Of a DNA stretch of 50,279 bases, positions 32,587 through 42,158 are shown in pieces. Numbering within the stretch: the stretch's first letter is position 1; every line of letters starts with the position of its first letter. Source of the DNA: JBQCDV01 sp051960855 (lineage in GTDB: Bacteria; Actinomycetota; Actinomycetes; JAJZTN01). The stretch is taken from assembly GCA_051960855.1 (NCBI GenBank), contig JBQCDV010000146.1, forward strand, positions 1-50,279. Direction: 5' to 3'. The notes under the pieces were generated by a model. The model worked only from the letters and a program-made list of their open reading frames with translations. It was not told the DNA's origin and searched no databases. The position numbers and the translations under genes are program-made.

Positions 32587-34691
32587 GCAGCCCGACGATC
32601 GAGACGGTCGGCGCCTTCCCGGACGAGGTCGTCACGGACGCCCACGTGCGAGTTGTCGACCTCGACGGCGCACGCTTGGCGCTCGTCACATTGGACAACG
32701 GCCTCGACCACAACCGGCCCAACACGTTCGGTCCGGCAAGCCTGGCGCGGCTCGACGCCGCGCTGGACGAGGCGTTCGCCGTCGAGGGCGTGCAGGGGGT
32801 GGCCGTCACCGGGAAGCCGTTCATCCTGGCCGCCGGGGCCGACCTCTCCGGGGTCCCCCGCCTTACCGACCGGGAGACCGCGCTCGAGATCGGACGGCTG
32901 GGCCACCGGGTCTTCCGCAGGCTCGGCGAGGCAGCCGTGCCGACCTTCTGCTTCATCAACGGTCTCGCACTCGGCGGCGGCCTCGAGATCGCGCTGCACT
33001 GCAGCTACCGCACGACGATGCCCAGCGTCCCTGCAGCCGGGCTGCCGGAGTGCTTCCTGGGTCTCGTGCCGGGATGGGGAGGCACCTACCTGCTGCCGCG
33101 CCTCATCGGACCCGAGGCGGCGGTCTCGGTCATCATCGGCAACGCCCTCAACAACAACACGATGCTCAAGGGTCGTGACCTCGCACAGCTCGGCATTGCC
33201 GACGCCACCTTCGACGGCGCCGACTTCCTCGAGCAGTCGCTGCGGTGGGCAGCCGATGTCGTCACCGGTCGAGTCACTGTCGAACGCCGTCCGCACGACG
33301 ACTCGCCGGAGGCATGGCAGCGCGCCGTCGCCGGCGGCCGTGCCCTGGCCGACGCGAAGGTCCAGGGCGCGGCCCCCGCCTCCTACCGGGCTCTCGACCT
33401 CATCGCCGCAGCCCGCGACTCAAGCCGGGACGAAGCCTTCGCCGCCGAGGACGAGGCGTTGGCAGACCTGCTGATGAGCGACGAGCTGCGCAGCGGGCTC
33501 TACGCCTTCGACCTGGTGCAGAAGCGCGCGAAGCGGCCGGCTGGAGCGCCGGACGCCAAGCTGGCCCGACTGGTTGGCAAGGTCGGTGTCGTCGGCGCCG
33601 GACTGATGGCGAGCCAGCTCGCCCTGCTGTTCGCGAGGCGGCTGCAGGTGCCGGTCGTCATGACCGACCTGGACCAGGGCCGCGTGGACAAGGGCCTGGC
33701 TTACATCCAGACCGAGATCGACAAGCTGGCGGCGAAGGGCCGGCTCTCAAGCGACGCCGCCAACCGGCTGCGCGCACTGGTGACGGGCTCGGTGGACCAG
33801 TCGGTCTTCACAGACGCGGACCTCGTCATCGAGGCCGTCTTCGAGGAGATGTCGGTCAAGCAGCAGGTCTTCGCCGGCCTCGAGAAGGTGGTCCGTGACG
33901 ATTGCGTCATCGCGACGAATACCTCCTCGCTGTCGGTGACAGAGATGAGCGCGGGCATGGCTCATCCGGAACGAGTCGTGGGTCTGCACTTCTTCAACCC
34001 AGTGGCGGCGATGCCGCTGCTCGAGGTCGTGCGGACGCCTCACACCGACGACGTCACGCTCGCGACGGGGTTCGCCGTGGGCAAGGCCCTGAAGAAGTCG
34101 TGCGTCCTCGTCAAGGACGCTCCGGCGTTTGTCGTCAACCGCATCCTCACGCGCTTCCTGGGCGAAGTCACCCGCGCCGTGGACGAGGGGACGCCCCTGG
34201 AGGTCGCCGACCGCGCTCTGGCTCCGCTGGGGCTGCCGATGAGCCCCTTCCTGCTGCTCCAGCTGGTCGGTCCGGCCGTCGCGCTGCACGTTGCCGAGAC
34301 GCTGCACGAAGCGTTCCCGGACCGGTTCTGGGTCTCGCCCGGACTCGCCCGACTGGTGGCCTCAGGGGCCACAACCATCTACGAGCGCGATGAAGCGGGA
34401 CGCCCCGAGATCCCTGACTCGGTGCGGCAGCTGCTCTCCGGCGGTGACACGCCGCTGAGCGAAACGGAGCTGCGGGAGCGATCGCTGCAGGCGCTGGCCC
34501 AGGAGATCGGCCTGATGCTGCAGGAGGGGGTCGTCGCCTCCCCGGCGGACATCGACCTCTGCATGATCCTGGGCGCCGGATGGCCGTTCCATCTCGGCGG
34601 GATCACGCCCTACCTGGACCGGGCGGGGGTGAGCGGGCGCGTGCTGGGTCAGCGGTTCCTGCCGCCCGGCGTCGCAAGCCTCGCCTCGTAG
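32583..34691 (+). CDS. fadB: Fatty acid oxidation complex alpha subunit (enoyl-CoA hydratase / 3-hydroxyacyl-CoA dehydrogenase)
   Basis: 702-aa two-domain enzyme. N-terminal crotonase fold (about 1-260) with the CoA oxyanion segment AAGADLSG and the catalytic Glu regions GGGLEIALHC and ECFLGLVPGWGGT; C-terminal dehydrogenase with Rossmann motif GVVGAGLMASQLALL (about 338) and HFFNPVAAMPLLEVV (His-Phe-Phe-Asn-Pro active-site region). Works with FadA. Ends 35 bp from the convergent dxs gene; I see no clear terminator in that gap. Confidence 0.95.
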   Translation: MSSPTIETVGAFPDEVVTDAHVRVVDLDGARLALVTLDNGLDHNRPNTFGPASLARLDAALDEAFAVEGVQGVAVTGKPFILAAGADLSGVPRLTDRETALEIGRLGHRVFRRLGEAAVPTFCFINGLALGGGLEIALHCSYRTTMPSVPAAGLPECFLGLVPGWGGTYLLPRLIGPEAAVSVIIGNALNNNTMLKGRDLAQLGIADATFDGADFLEQSLRWAADVVTGRVTVERRPHDDSPEAWQRAVAGGRALADAKVQGAAPASYRALDLIAAARDSSRDEAFAAEDEALADLLMSDELRSGLYAFDLVQKRAKRPAGAPDAKLARLVGKVGVVGAGLMASQLALLFARRLQVPVVMTDLDQGRVDKGLAYIQTEIDKLAAKGRLSSDAANRLRALVTGSVDQSVFTDADLVIEAVFEEMSVKQQVFAGLEKVVRDDCVIATNTSSLSVTEMSAGMAHPERVVGLHFFNPVAAMPLLEVVRTPHTDDVTLATGFAVGKALKKSCVLVKDAPAFVVNRILTRFLGEVTRAVDEGTPLEVADRALAPLGLPMSPFLLLQLVGPAVALHVAETLHEAFPDRFWVSPGLARLVASGATTIYERDEAGRPEIPDSVRQLLSGGDTPLSETELRERSLQALAQEIGLMLQEGVVASPADIDLCMILGAGWPFHLGGITPYLDRAGVSGRVLGQRFLPPGVASLAS

Positions 34692-34726
34692 CTCACTCGT
34701 CCGCCAGGCCGGCGTGGTGGAAGGAG

Positions 34727-36673
34727 TCAGCTCTCCTCGGCCACGTCGGCGGCGGCGTGTGTGTCGAGAACGGTGCCGGCGTCGTCACCCTCGTTGGCGG
34801 CGCCACGACGGGCGGCGCCCTCGACGAGGTCCCGGGCGACGACCTGGGAGGTCAATCCGATCTCGGCCAGGACCTGCGCGCGGGTGCCGTGGTCGAGGAA
34901 CCGGCGGGGCACGCCGTGCACCGTTACGGGGATCGCGGCTCCTCGTTCGCGCAGCGCCTCGGCGATCGCCGTCCCGACACCACCTGCCCGCAGGCCGTCT
35001 TCGACCACGACGACCCGAGGGAAGCGCAGCGCCAGGTCGACCACAGCCGGCGCGACAGGCAGGACCCAGCGGGGGTCGACGACCGTTGCCTTGACTCCCT
35101 CTGCCGCCGCCTGCCGCACGGCTTCGAGGCACAGCGGGGCCATCGCCCCCACGGCGACCACGAGAGCGTCGCTGTCGTCGGCCTCGACCAGCAGGTCGAG
35201 CCCGTCCAGCCGCCGCACCGCAGGCAGGTCCGGCGGCAGCGCTCCCTTGGGGAAACGGACGACGGTGGGGGCGTCGTCAATGTCGACCGCCTCCCGCAGT
35301 TCCTCGACGAGCGTGGCCCCGTCGCGCGGCGCGGCCACCGACAGTCCGGGCACGTTCTGGAACACCGCCAGGTCCCACATGCCGTTGTGGCTGGCGCCGT
35401 CGTCGCCGGTCACGCCGGCCCTGTCGAGCACGAAGGTCACGCCGGCCCGGTGCAGGGCGACGTCCATGAGCACCTGGTCGAAGGCGCGGTTGAGGAAGGT
35501 GGCGTAGACGGCGACCACCGGGTGCAGGCCGCCCAGTGCGAGACCCGCGGCGCTGGTCACCGCGTGCTGCTCGGCGATCCCCACGTCGAAGACGCGACCC
35601 GGGTGGGCGGCGGCGAAGCGGTCCAGGCCGACAGGGATGCACATGGCCGCAGTGACGCCGACGATGTCGTCCCGCTCCCGGCCCAGCTCGACCATCGCGT
35701 CGGCGAAGACCGACGTCCACGTCGCCGCGGCGGCCGCGAGGGGCAGTCCGGTCTCGGGGTGGATGACACCGACGGCGTGGAACTGGTCGGCCTCGTCCTG
35801 CTCCGCCGGGGCGTAGCCGAGTCCCTTACGCGTGATGGCGTGGACGATGACGGGACCGTCGTAGCGGCGGGCGCGGGCGAAGGCGTGCTCCAGCGCCTCG
35901 ACGTCGTGACCGTCGACCGGGCCGAGGTACTTCAGCCCCAGGTCCTCGAAGAGCCCCTGCGGTGCGAAAACGTCCTTGAGGCCCTTCTTCACACCGTGCA
36001 GGGCCTCGTACAGCGGCTGACCCACGACCGGCGTCTGGCCTAGCGCCTGTCTCCCCCACTCCAGGACCCGCTCGTAGCTGCGTGTGGTGCGCAGGGTGGC
36101 GAGGTGAGTGGCGAGGCCGCCGATCGTCGGCGCGTAGCTGCGGCCGTTGTCGTTGACGACGATGACCACCTTGCGGTCGGGGGCCGCGGCGATGTTGTTG
36201 AGGGCCTCCCATGCCATGCCTCCGGTCAGGGCGCCGTCACCGATGACAGCGACGACGTTGCGGTCGCCGTTGCCGGACAGCTGGTTGGCCTTGGCCAGCC
36301 CGTCCGCCCAGGACAGCACCGTGGAGGCATGGCTGTTCTCGATGACGTCGTGCTCCGACTCGGCCCGACTCGGGTAGCCGGACAGCCCGCCCCTCTTCCG
36401 CAGCTGGTCGAATCCGCCCGCGCGGCCAGTCAGCATCTTGTGGACGTAGGACTGGTGTCCGGTGTCGAACAGGATGCGGTCCTGCGGCGAATGAAAGACG
36501 CGGTGCAGCGCGATCGTGAGCTCGACCACGCCGAGGTTGGGTCCGAGGTGGCCTCCGGTGCGCGACACGCTCGCTACCAGGAATGCTCGGATCTCGGCGG
36601 CGAGGGCGGGGAGCTGGTCCTCACGCAGTGCCCGCAGGTCGGCTGGCCCTCGGAGGCCCTCCAGCAACGTCAT
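34727..36673 (-). CDS. dxs: 1-deoxy-D-xylulose-5-phosphate synthase
   Basis: First enzyme of the MEP isoprenoid pathway: pyruvate plus glyceraldehyde-3-phosphate to DXP, TPP-dependent. The 648-aa product has GHLGPNLGVVELTIALH at the N terminus, the TPP motif GDGALTGGMAWEALNN (about 143-158) and the transketolase pyrimidine-binding region (EQHAVTSAAGLALGG). ATG 36673 is preceded by GGAGG at 8 nt; a GTG at 36706 is less likely. Confidence 0.97.
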   Translation of the reverse strand: MTLLEGLRGPADLRALREDQLPALAAEIRAFLVASVSRTGGHLGPNLGVVELTIALHRVFHSPQDRILFDTGHQSYVHKMLTGRAGGFDQLRKRGGLSGYPSRAESEHDVIENSHASTVLSWADGLAKANQLSGNGDRNVVAVIGDGALTGGMAWEALNNIAAAPDRKVVIVVNDNGRSYAPTIGGLATHLATLRTTRSYERVLEWGRQALGQTPVVGQPLYEALHGVKKGLKDVFAPQGLFEDLGLKYLGPVDGHDVEALEHAFARARRYDGPVIVHAITRKGLGYAPAEQDEADQFHAVGVIHPETGLPLAAAAATWTSVFADAMVELGRERDDIVGVTAAMCIPVGLDRFAAAHPGRVFDVGIAEQHAVTSAAGLALGGLHPVVAVYATFLNRAFDQVLMDVALHRAGVTFVLDRAGVTGDDGASHNGMWDLAVFQNVPGLSVAAPRDGATLVEELREAVDIDDAPTVVRFPKGALPPDLPAVRRLDGLDLLVEADDSDALVVAVGAMAPLCLEAVRQAAAEGVKATVVDPRWVLPVAPAVVDLALRFPRVVVVEDGLRAGGVGTAIAEALRERGAAIPVTVHGVPRRFLDHGTRAQVLAEIGLTSQVVARDLVEGAARRGAANEGDDAGTVLDTHAAADVAEES

Positions 36674-36748
36674 CCGCACGTCCTCCGTCGAGGGGTCAGG
36701 CGCCACTCGCGGTCAGCGCCGTCCAGAAAGGACAGTCTCTCACCGGGG

Positions 36749-37954
36749 TCAGTGACGCCACCACTCGCGCGGCGGCGCCGCGAGCACCGACTCGAAGGCC
36801 AGCTCCGCCGCACCGGCCAGCGGCGAGTCCTCCAGCGCCGGGCCCTCGATGGTCACCTGAGCGGCTGGACCAGCCAGGGAGTGCTGTCCGACAGCCTCTT
36901 CGATGACGTCAGCCGCCACGGAGTGAAGGTCCTGCAGGGTGTCACCGAGCAGGATCAGCGCAGGGTTGAACAGGTTCACGAGGGCACCCAGGCCGCGGCC
37001 GAGCCACCGGGCCGCGCGTTCGACGGCCGCCCGCGCGACCAGGTCACCTTCCGCCGCCTCGCGCAAGACGTCCTGCACCCCGGTGCGGCCCGCGTCCTGC
37101 GGCAGGCCGGCGGCCAGCAGCACGCCCTCCTCGCCCACCTCGGTCTCCAGGCAGCCCAGGTTGCCGCAGCGGCACCGCCGCCCCTCCGGGTTGACGACCA
37201 TGTGGCCGAGCTCGCCTGCGAACCCGCGCGCACCGCGCAGCAGCTGGCCGCCGGCGATGACGCCTCCGCCGACGCCGATCTCGCCCCGGACGTAGACCAT
37301 GTCGTCGACTCCGCGCCCCGCACCGCGCACGTGCTCCGCGAGGGCGCCGAGGTCTCCGTCGTTCCCCACCATGACGGGCACGTCGAGACCGAGCTGCTCG
37401 GCGATCGCCCGCGCCAGCAAGTCGCCGAACGGGACGCCGTTCCAGGCGAGGTTGGGTGCGAACTCCACCCAGCCGTCGCTGCCGCGGACGGCGCCGGGGA
37501 CCGCTACCCCGACCCCGACGACCCAGGAGGACGGGGGGACCGCCGCACGGAGCAGGCAGAACTCCTGCGCCAGACGCTTCGCCGCGGTCCCCGGGTCGAC
37601 CCCGACTCCGTGCATCAGGTAGGACCGGGAGGCAAGGATCGCGCCGCCGACCCCGACGACGGCAGCGGTCCCACCGTCGACGCCCAGGTTGGCTGCCAGG
37701 ACGGTGGCGCTGGCGGCGACCGGCACGACCACGTGACTCGGACGTCCAGCGCCCGGGTGGTTGTCCGGCAGCTCCTCGACGACGAGGCCCGCCTCAGCGA
37801 GCTCTTCGACGAGGGCCTTGATCGTGCTGCGGTTGAGGCCCATCTCCGAGGTCAGTTGGGCGCGGCTGGCCGGGCCGTGCACGTGCACGTGCCGGAGGAC
37901 CGCACTGACGTTGTGGCGCCGCAGCGCCTCGGGACTGAGGCCAGATGAGGCCAC
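36749..37954 (-). CDS. ROK-family transcriptional regulator (XylR/NagC-like)
   Basis: 401-aa sugar-responsive regulator. N-terminal winged helix (about 10-65; VHGPASRAQLTSEMGLNRSTIKALVEEL), then a ROK kinase-fold domain with the zinc motif CRCGNLGCLE (about 245-254) and GELGHM. It begins 1 bp after the permease stop, so it is the last gene of the ABC operon and a likely regulator of it. A sugar ligand such as xylose is an inference from the transporter type. Confidence 0.92.
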   Translation of the reverse strand: MASSGLSPEALRRHNVSAVLRHVHVHGPASRAQLTSEMGLNRSTIKALVEELAEAGLVVEELPDNHPGAGRPSHVVVPVAASATVLAANLGVDGGTAAVVGVGGAILASRSYLMHGVGVDPGTAAKRLAQEFCLLRAAVPPSSWVVGVGVAVPGAVRGSDGWVEFAPNLAWNGVPFGDLLARAIAEQLGLDVPVMVGNDGDLGALAEHVRGAGRGVDDMVYVRGEIGVGGGVIAGGQLLRGARGFAGELGHMVVNPEGRRCRCGNLGCLETEVGEEGVLLAAGLPQDAGRTGVQDVLREAAEGDLVARAAVERAARWLGRGLGALVNLFNPALILLGDTLQDLHSVAADVIEEAVGQHSLAGPAAQVTIEGPALEDSPLAGAAELAFESVLAAPPREWWRH

Positions 37955-37955
37955 C

Positions 37956-39497
37956 TCAGCTGACGCTGGCGCGCTTGCGCGACAGCGCGTCGACGCTCGC
38001 TGCGACGAGCAGCACGAGGCCGGTGACCATGAAGTTGACCGAGGCGTTGAGGCCCATCAGGTTGAGCCCGTTCGGGATCAGGCTGATGACGAGCGCGCCG
38101 AGCACGGCGTCACGTGGGCGACCACGGCCGCCGAACAGCGACGTTCCGCCGATGACTGCCGCACCCACGGCGTACAGCAGCTGGTTGCCGCCGCCGGCGT
38201 CTGCCGGCACACCACCGAGGTAGCTCGCCGCGATGACGCCGCCGATGCCCGCCATGGCCGAGCAGATCGTGAACGAGGCCATGCGGATGCGCGTGACGTC
38301 GATGCCGGCGCGCCGGGAGGCCTCGGCGTTGCCGCCGACCGAGTAGATGTAGCGCCCGAAGCGGGTCTTGGTCAGGACCAGAGCCCAGAAGACCATCAGC
38401 AGCAGCACGATCGGCACGACGTAGGGGACGCCGCGGATCGAGGTCGCCTCCGGGTTGGGTGAGCGCTCGGCGTTGAGGAAGAAGACCGCGACGATACCGA
38501 CGACTGCGAGGACCGCGCTGCGGGCGTAGACCAGCGACAGCGGCTCGGCGGAGAGCCCCTCGGCCCGGCGGCGAATGGAACGCTGCACCGTGTAGCCGGT
38601 GTAGACCGCGAGCACGACGACAAGCAGGACCCAGCCCAGGGCCGGGCTGAGGTTGTTGTGCGCGATGCCGTTGAGGAGCACGAAATCACGCGTGCCGACG
38701 GCACCGCCGTTGCCGATGAACTGCAGCAGGACACCTTGCCAGGCAAGGAAGAGCGCCAACGTCACGACGAACGACGGGATGCCGACGCGAGCAACGAGGA
38801 AGCCGGTGAGCAGACCGATCGCGGTGCCCGTTGCCAGTGCGAGGAAGACGGCGACGAGGACGTGGCCACCCTGGTTGGCGAGCAGGAAGACCACACCGAG
38901 GGCCACGATCGCTGCTGCCCACCACAGCCGCTTCGTCGCGGCGACCACGACCGCCGCCACCATCAGGACGATGACTGCGACCCAGACGACCGTGCCGAGC
39001 GTGTCCCGCAGGGCCCCGCCCTTCGTGACGGCCATGCCCATGAGGCCGGCGCACACGCCGCTGGCCGTGCCCGCCGACAGGTCGATCTCCCCCAGCAGGA
39101 GGACGAAGACGAGCCCGATCGCGATGACCGCGGTGGCCGCGGCCTGCGCGGGAAGGTTGGCGAGGTTGCCGACGCTGAGGAAGATGCTGCTGCCGTCGGC
39201 GTTGCGCGGCCCCAGCCAGGTGAAGACGCCCAGCATGACGACGAGGCCGAGGATCGCCGGGAGGGCGCCGACCTCTCCGCCCCGCACGCGCTGCCACCAG
39301 ACCTTGATCGACTCGAGGATGGTGCCGGCGCCGGCGTCTCCCGCGAAGTCGCTCTGCGCGACGCTGCCGCCGCCCTCAGACTTCCGAACGACGCGGCGTG
39401 CGGTGACCGTGCCAGCGCCGGTGCCCGCCTCCGCCCCCGTCGACGGAGGTGGTCCGACCTCGGCCTCGACCTCGGGGCGGTTGTCGATCTCGCTCAC
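37956..39497 (-). CDS. Sugar ABC transporter permease (XylH/RbsC type)
   Basis: 513-aa integral membrane permease. After a cytoplasmic N-terminal extension of about 80 Gly/Ala/Thr-rich residues come about ten hydrophobic segments, including the family's GEIDLSAGTASGVCAGLMG and RRAGIDVTRIRMASFTICSAMAGIGGVIAASYLGG (EAA-like loop) blocks. GTG 39497 follows AAGGAG at 6 nt; the frame is open upstream into the ATPase gene but this start fits the 17-bp gap. Confidence 0.93.
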   Translation of the reverse strand: MSEIDNRPEVEAEVGPPPSTGAEAGTGAGTVTARRVVRKSEGGGSVAQSDFAGDAGAGTILESIKVWWQRVRGGEVGALPAILGLVVMLGVFTWLGPRNADGSSIFLSVGNLANLPAQAAATAVIAIGLVFVLLLGEIDLSAGTASGVCAGLMGMAVTKGGALRDTLGTVVWVAVIVLMVAAVVVAATKRLWWAAAIVALGVVFLLANQGGHVLVAVFLALATGTAIGLLTGFLVARVGIPSFVVTLALFLAWQGVLLQFIGNGGAVGTRDFVLLNGIAHNNLSPALGWVLLVVVLAVYTGYTVQRSIRRRAEGLSAEPLSLVYARSAVLAVVGIVAVFFLNAERSPNPEATSIRGVPYVVPIVLLLMVFWALVLTKTRFGRYIYSVGGNAEASRRAGIDVTRIRMASFTICSAMAGIGGVIAASYLGGVPADAGGGNQLLYAVGAAVIGGTSLFGGRGRPRDAVLGALVISLIPNGLNLMGLNASVNFMVTGLVLLVAASVDALSRKRASVS

Positions 39498-39514
39498 GTG
39501 CTTCTCCTTCGCCT

Positions 39515-40336
39515 TCAGGCGCTCGCGCTCGCCGTGGCGGGCGCGAGGCCGATGTCGCCGGAGCGGCCGGCGGTGATGAGTTCGACGACCTGGCTGTAGG
39601 TGACGTCCTTGGTGAGGACCTCGGCGGCGAGGCGACCGAGGTAGAGCGCCGCGACGCGGTCGCTGACCTCCATGACGTCGTTCATGTTGTGGGAGATCAG
39701 GACCACGCCCAGTCCGGCGTCCGCGAGACGGCGCACGAGGTCGAGGACCTGTCGCGTCTGCGCCACGCCGAGGGCGGCGGTCGGCTCGTCCAGCAGGACG
39801 ACCTTGCTGTTCCACAGCACGGCCTTGGCGATCGCGACCGTCTGGCGCTGTCCGCCGGAGAGGCTGGAGACGAGTTGGCGCACGCTCTTGACCGTGCGCA
39901 CAGACAGGCTGGCGAGGGTGTCGCGCGCTTTGCGCTCCATGTCGGCCTCGTCGAGGACGAAGCCCTTGCGCAGCTCACGGCCGAGGAACATGTTCTGGAC
40001 GATGTCGAGGTTGTCGCACAGGGCGAGGTCCTGGTAGACGATCTCGACACCGAGGGCGTTGATGTCCGATGGCGACTCGACGGTCACCGGGCGGCCCTCG
40101 AAGACCACCTGGCCGGAGTCGATCGGGTAGATCCCACCGATGCACTTGACGAGCGTTGACTTGCCGGCGCCGTTGTCGCCGACGAGGGCCGTCACCTCGC
40201 CCGGGTAGACCGCGAAGTCCACGTCGTGGAGGACCTTGACGGGTCCAAAGCTCTTGTTGATCCCCCGCAACTCGAGGATCGGCGCCCCGCTCGAAGCGCG
40301 GGCTGCGGTCGCGGCACTGTCAGCCGTGTCGGTCAT
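39515..40336 (-). CDS. Sugar ABC transporter ATP-binding protein (XylG/RbsA type, single domain)
   Basis: 273-aa ATPase with Walker A GDNGAGKST, Q loop (YQDLALC), signature LSGGQRQ, Walker B VVLLDEP and switch His (ISHNMND). Only one ATPase domain, whereas E. coli XylG/RbsA have two; single-domain forms are common in actinomycete sugar importers and would dimerise. Confidence 0.94.
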   Translation of the reverse strand: MTDTADSAATAARASSGAPILELRGINKSFGPVKVLHDVDFAVYPGEVTALVGDNGAGKSTLVKCIGGIYPIDSGQVVFEGRPVTVESPSDINALGVEIVYQDLALCDNLDIVQNMFLGRELRKGFVLDEADMERKARDTLASLSVRTVKSVRQLVSSLSGGQRQTVAIAKAVLWNSKVVLLDEPTAALGVAQTRQVLDLVRRLADAGLGVVLISHNMNDVMEVSDRVAALYLGRLAAEVLTKDVTYSQVVELITAGRSGDIGLAPATASASA

Positions 40337-40380
40337 GCGGTCACTCCTGTGCGGTCGCGGAGACGTGCGCGAGAGGTGCT

Positions 40381-40414
40381 CCTGGTGCCCGGCGGGTCCG
40401 CGCCGGGCACCAGG
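40381..40414 (-). terminator. Strong intercistronic hairpin between binding-protein and ATPase genes
   Basis: Perfect 14-bp stem CCTGGTGCCCGGCG / CGCCGGGCACCAGG with 6-nt loop, starting 18 nt after the binding-protein stop codon. No U run. Likely protects the upstream mRNA and lowers ATPase/permease output relative to the binding protein. Confidence 0.75.
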
Positions 40415-40431
40415 GCGACTGGGTTGCGGCG

Positions 40432-41580
40432 TCAGGAGACGCCGGCGTCCTTGCAGGCCTGCGCAAGGTCAGCGGTGCACAGGTCGCTGGCCTTCACGTA
40501 GTTGTCGGCCACGACGTCCTTGACGTTGTCCTTGAAGATCGCCTCAGGCGTGAGCAGGACCGACGGGACGTCGCGGTTGCCGGTCGCGTCCTTGGTCGTG
40601 CCGTTGGTCTCCGCCTGCTCGCCCTTGATGAGCGCGATGGCGAGCTTGGCGGCGCCGTCGGCCTCCTTCTTCACCGCCTTGTAGACGGTCATGCACTGGT
40701 CGCCGCGCAGGATGTTCTGCAGGCCCTGGACGGTCGCGTCCTGGCCGGTGACCGGAACACCCTTGAGACCGGCGCTCTTGAGCACGGTGATGGCGGCGTT
40801 GCCGAGGCCGTCGTTGGCGGCGAGAACGCCGTCGACCTTGTTGCCGGCCGCGGTCAGCAGCTGCTGGAAGATGGTGGCCGCCTGCGCGTTGTCCCAGTTG
40901 GGCACGGCCTGGTCGCCCACGAGCTTCCAGCCACTGTCGTACTTCGGCTGCAGCTTGGACACCGCGCCCTGCTTGAACAGCGTCGCGTTGTTGTCGGTCG
41001 GCGAGCCGTTGAGCTGGATGATGCGGGCGTTCGCCTTGTCGCCGATGCACTTGATGAGCCCGTCACCCTGCAGCTCGCCGACCTTCGTGTTGTCGAAGGA
41101 CACGTAGTAGTCCGCGCTGCCGCCGAGGGTGAGCCGGTCGTAGTCGATGGTCTTGATGCCAGCCGACTTGGCCTTGGCCTCGATCTGCGCACCCGAGGGG
41201 CTGTCGAGGTTGGTGATGATGAGGACCTTGACGCCGCTCTGGATCATGCCGTCGGCGATGCTCGCCATCTTCGTCTTGTCACCCTGCGCGTTCTGGATGT
41301 CGGCCTCGATACCCGCGGCCTGGAACGCCTGCTGGAGGTAGGGGCGGTCCGCCGTCTCCCAGCGCACCGACGACTGGGTGTCAGGAAGGATCACGCCGAC
41401 CTTGCCGGAGGCTCCCCCGGCCGCCGACGAGCCACCGGAGCTCGGCGCAGCCGCGCTCGAGCTGGGGGCAGCGGCGCTCGAGGACGTGTCCGTCGACGAC
41501 CCCGTGGAGTCCGAGCCGCAGCCAGCGAGAGCGAGTGCGGCGACGGCGCCCATGGCGCCGAGGGTGAGGAACTTGCGCAT
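40432..41580 (-). CDS. Sugar-binding lipoprotein of ABC importer (XylF-like)
   Basis: 382-aa periplasmic-binding-protein type I lipoprotein. Signal peptide with lipobox LALAGC (Cys21), then a Ser/Thr/Ala-rich linker (22-55) and a two-lobe domain starting VGVILPDTQSSVRWETADRPYLQQAF, close to xylose-binding XylF. ATG 41580; the frame open upstream to 41718 is not used. First gene of binding protein - ATPase - permease - ROK regulator. Confidence 0.93.
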   Translation of the reverse strand: MRKFLTLGAMGAVAALALAGCGSDSTGSSTDTSSSAAAPSSSAAAPSSGGSSAAGGASGKVGVILPDTQSSVRWETADRPYLQQAFQAAGIEADIQNAQGDKTKMASIADGMIQSGVKVLIITNLDSPSGAQIEAKAKSAGIKTIDYDRLTLGGSADYYVSFDNTKVGELQGDGLIKCIGDKANARIIQLNGSPTDNNATLFKQGAVSKLQPKYDSGWKLVGDQAVPNWDNAQAATIFQQLLTAAGNKVDGVLAANDGLGNAAITVLKSAGLKGVPVTGQDATVQGLQNILRGDQCMTVYKAVKKEADGAAKLAIALIKGEQAETNGTTKDATGNRDVPSVLLTPEAIFKDNVKDVVADNYVKASDLCTADLAQACKDAGVS

Positions 41581-41689
41581 GCAGAGCGCTCCTATGAGCA
41601 CGACCGGGTGCCGGACCCGGTCAGGGAATGTTGTGGGCGTCAACATATGCAGGAGTGATCGCCAGGGGAAGGGGTTTGCGGAAACTTTT

Positions 41690-41703
41690 TTGCAACGTTG
41701 CGG
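41690..41703. promoter_or_regulatory. LacI-type operator upstream of the sugar importer
   Basis: TTGCAACGTTGCGG, with a perfect 10-bp palindrome GCAACGTTGC at 41692-41701, 110 bp before the lipoprotein ATG. TTGCAACGTTGCAA is a typical LacI-family operator. The gap 41581-41723 holds no gene. Confidence 0.55.
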
Positions 41704-41723
41704 AAGCCTCCGCGTCACGAGAC

Positions 41724-42158
41724 CTACAGCCGCGCCCGGAATGTCCCGCCTCGCAGGGCGTGCTCCACGAGCGCCACCTCTCGCGACACCGCCAGCAGCC
41801 GGGCTCCCTCCTGCTCCAGCGCCGACAGGGCTTCGTCCAGCACCTCGCGACCGACCACGTCACGCAGGTCGACGCGGAGGTGGGAGAACGCCGTCCGAGC
41901 TCCCTGCAGGCTGGCCTCCACGTGGCGGGTCGCGAGCCTGGCCAGTACCAGCGGATGCCGCCGGAGGACCTCGTGCTGGCGGTAGTCGGGCGGGCAGAGG
42001 TCGAACAGCCAAGCGGTCGCCGAGCGCTCCCAGTCCGGTGCAGTCGGGGGAGACACCTCGGCGGGCCATCCGGGGGGAACCACGGTCACGGGCTTCAGTC
42101 TCACGGAATCGTCGACCTCGGTGTGAGGGCGGCTCTCGGCTCGTGCGCGGTCCTGCAC
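41724..42158 (-). CDS. Conserved hypothetical protein (actinobacterial)
   Basis: 144 aa, no known function. The central part VVPPGWPAEVSPPTAPDWERSATAWLFDLCPPDYRQHEVLRRHPLVLARLATRHVEASLQGAR resembles a conserved actinobacterial hypothetical I recall, predicted soluble and alpha-helical. Start uncertain: GTG 42158 has AGGAAG upstream, lying inside the last copy of a tandem repeat; GTG 42104 would match the shorter homologues better. Confidence 0.7.
   Translation of the reverse strand: MQDRARAESRPHTEVDDSVRLKPVTVVPPGWPAEVSPPTAPDWERSATAWLFDLCPPDYRQHEVLRRHPLVLARLATRHVEASLQGARTAFSHLRVDLRDVVGREVLDEALSALEQEGARLLAVSREVALVEHALRGGTFRARL

Noticed and set aside
36104..37948. A 614-aa plus-strand frame
   Set aside because: Antisense to dxs and the ROK regulator; low-complexity translation and no family resemblance.
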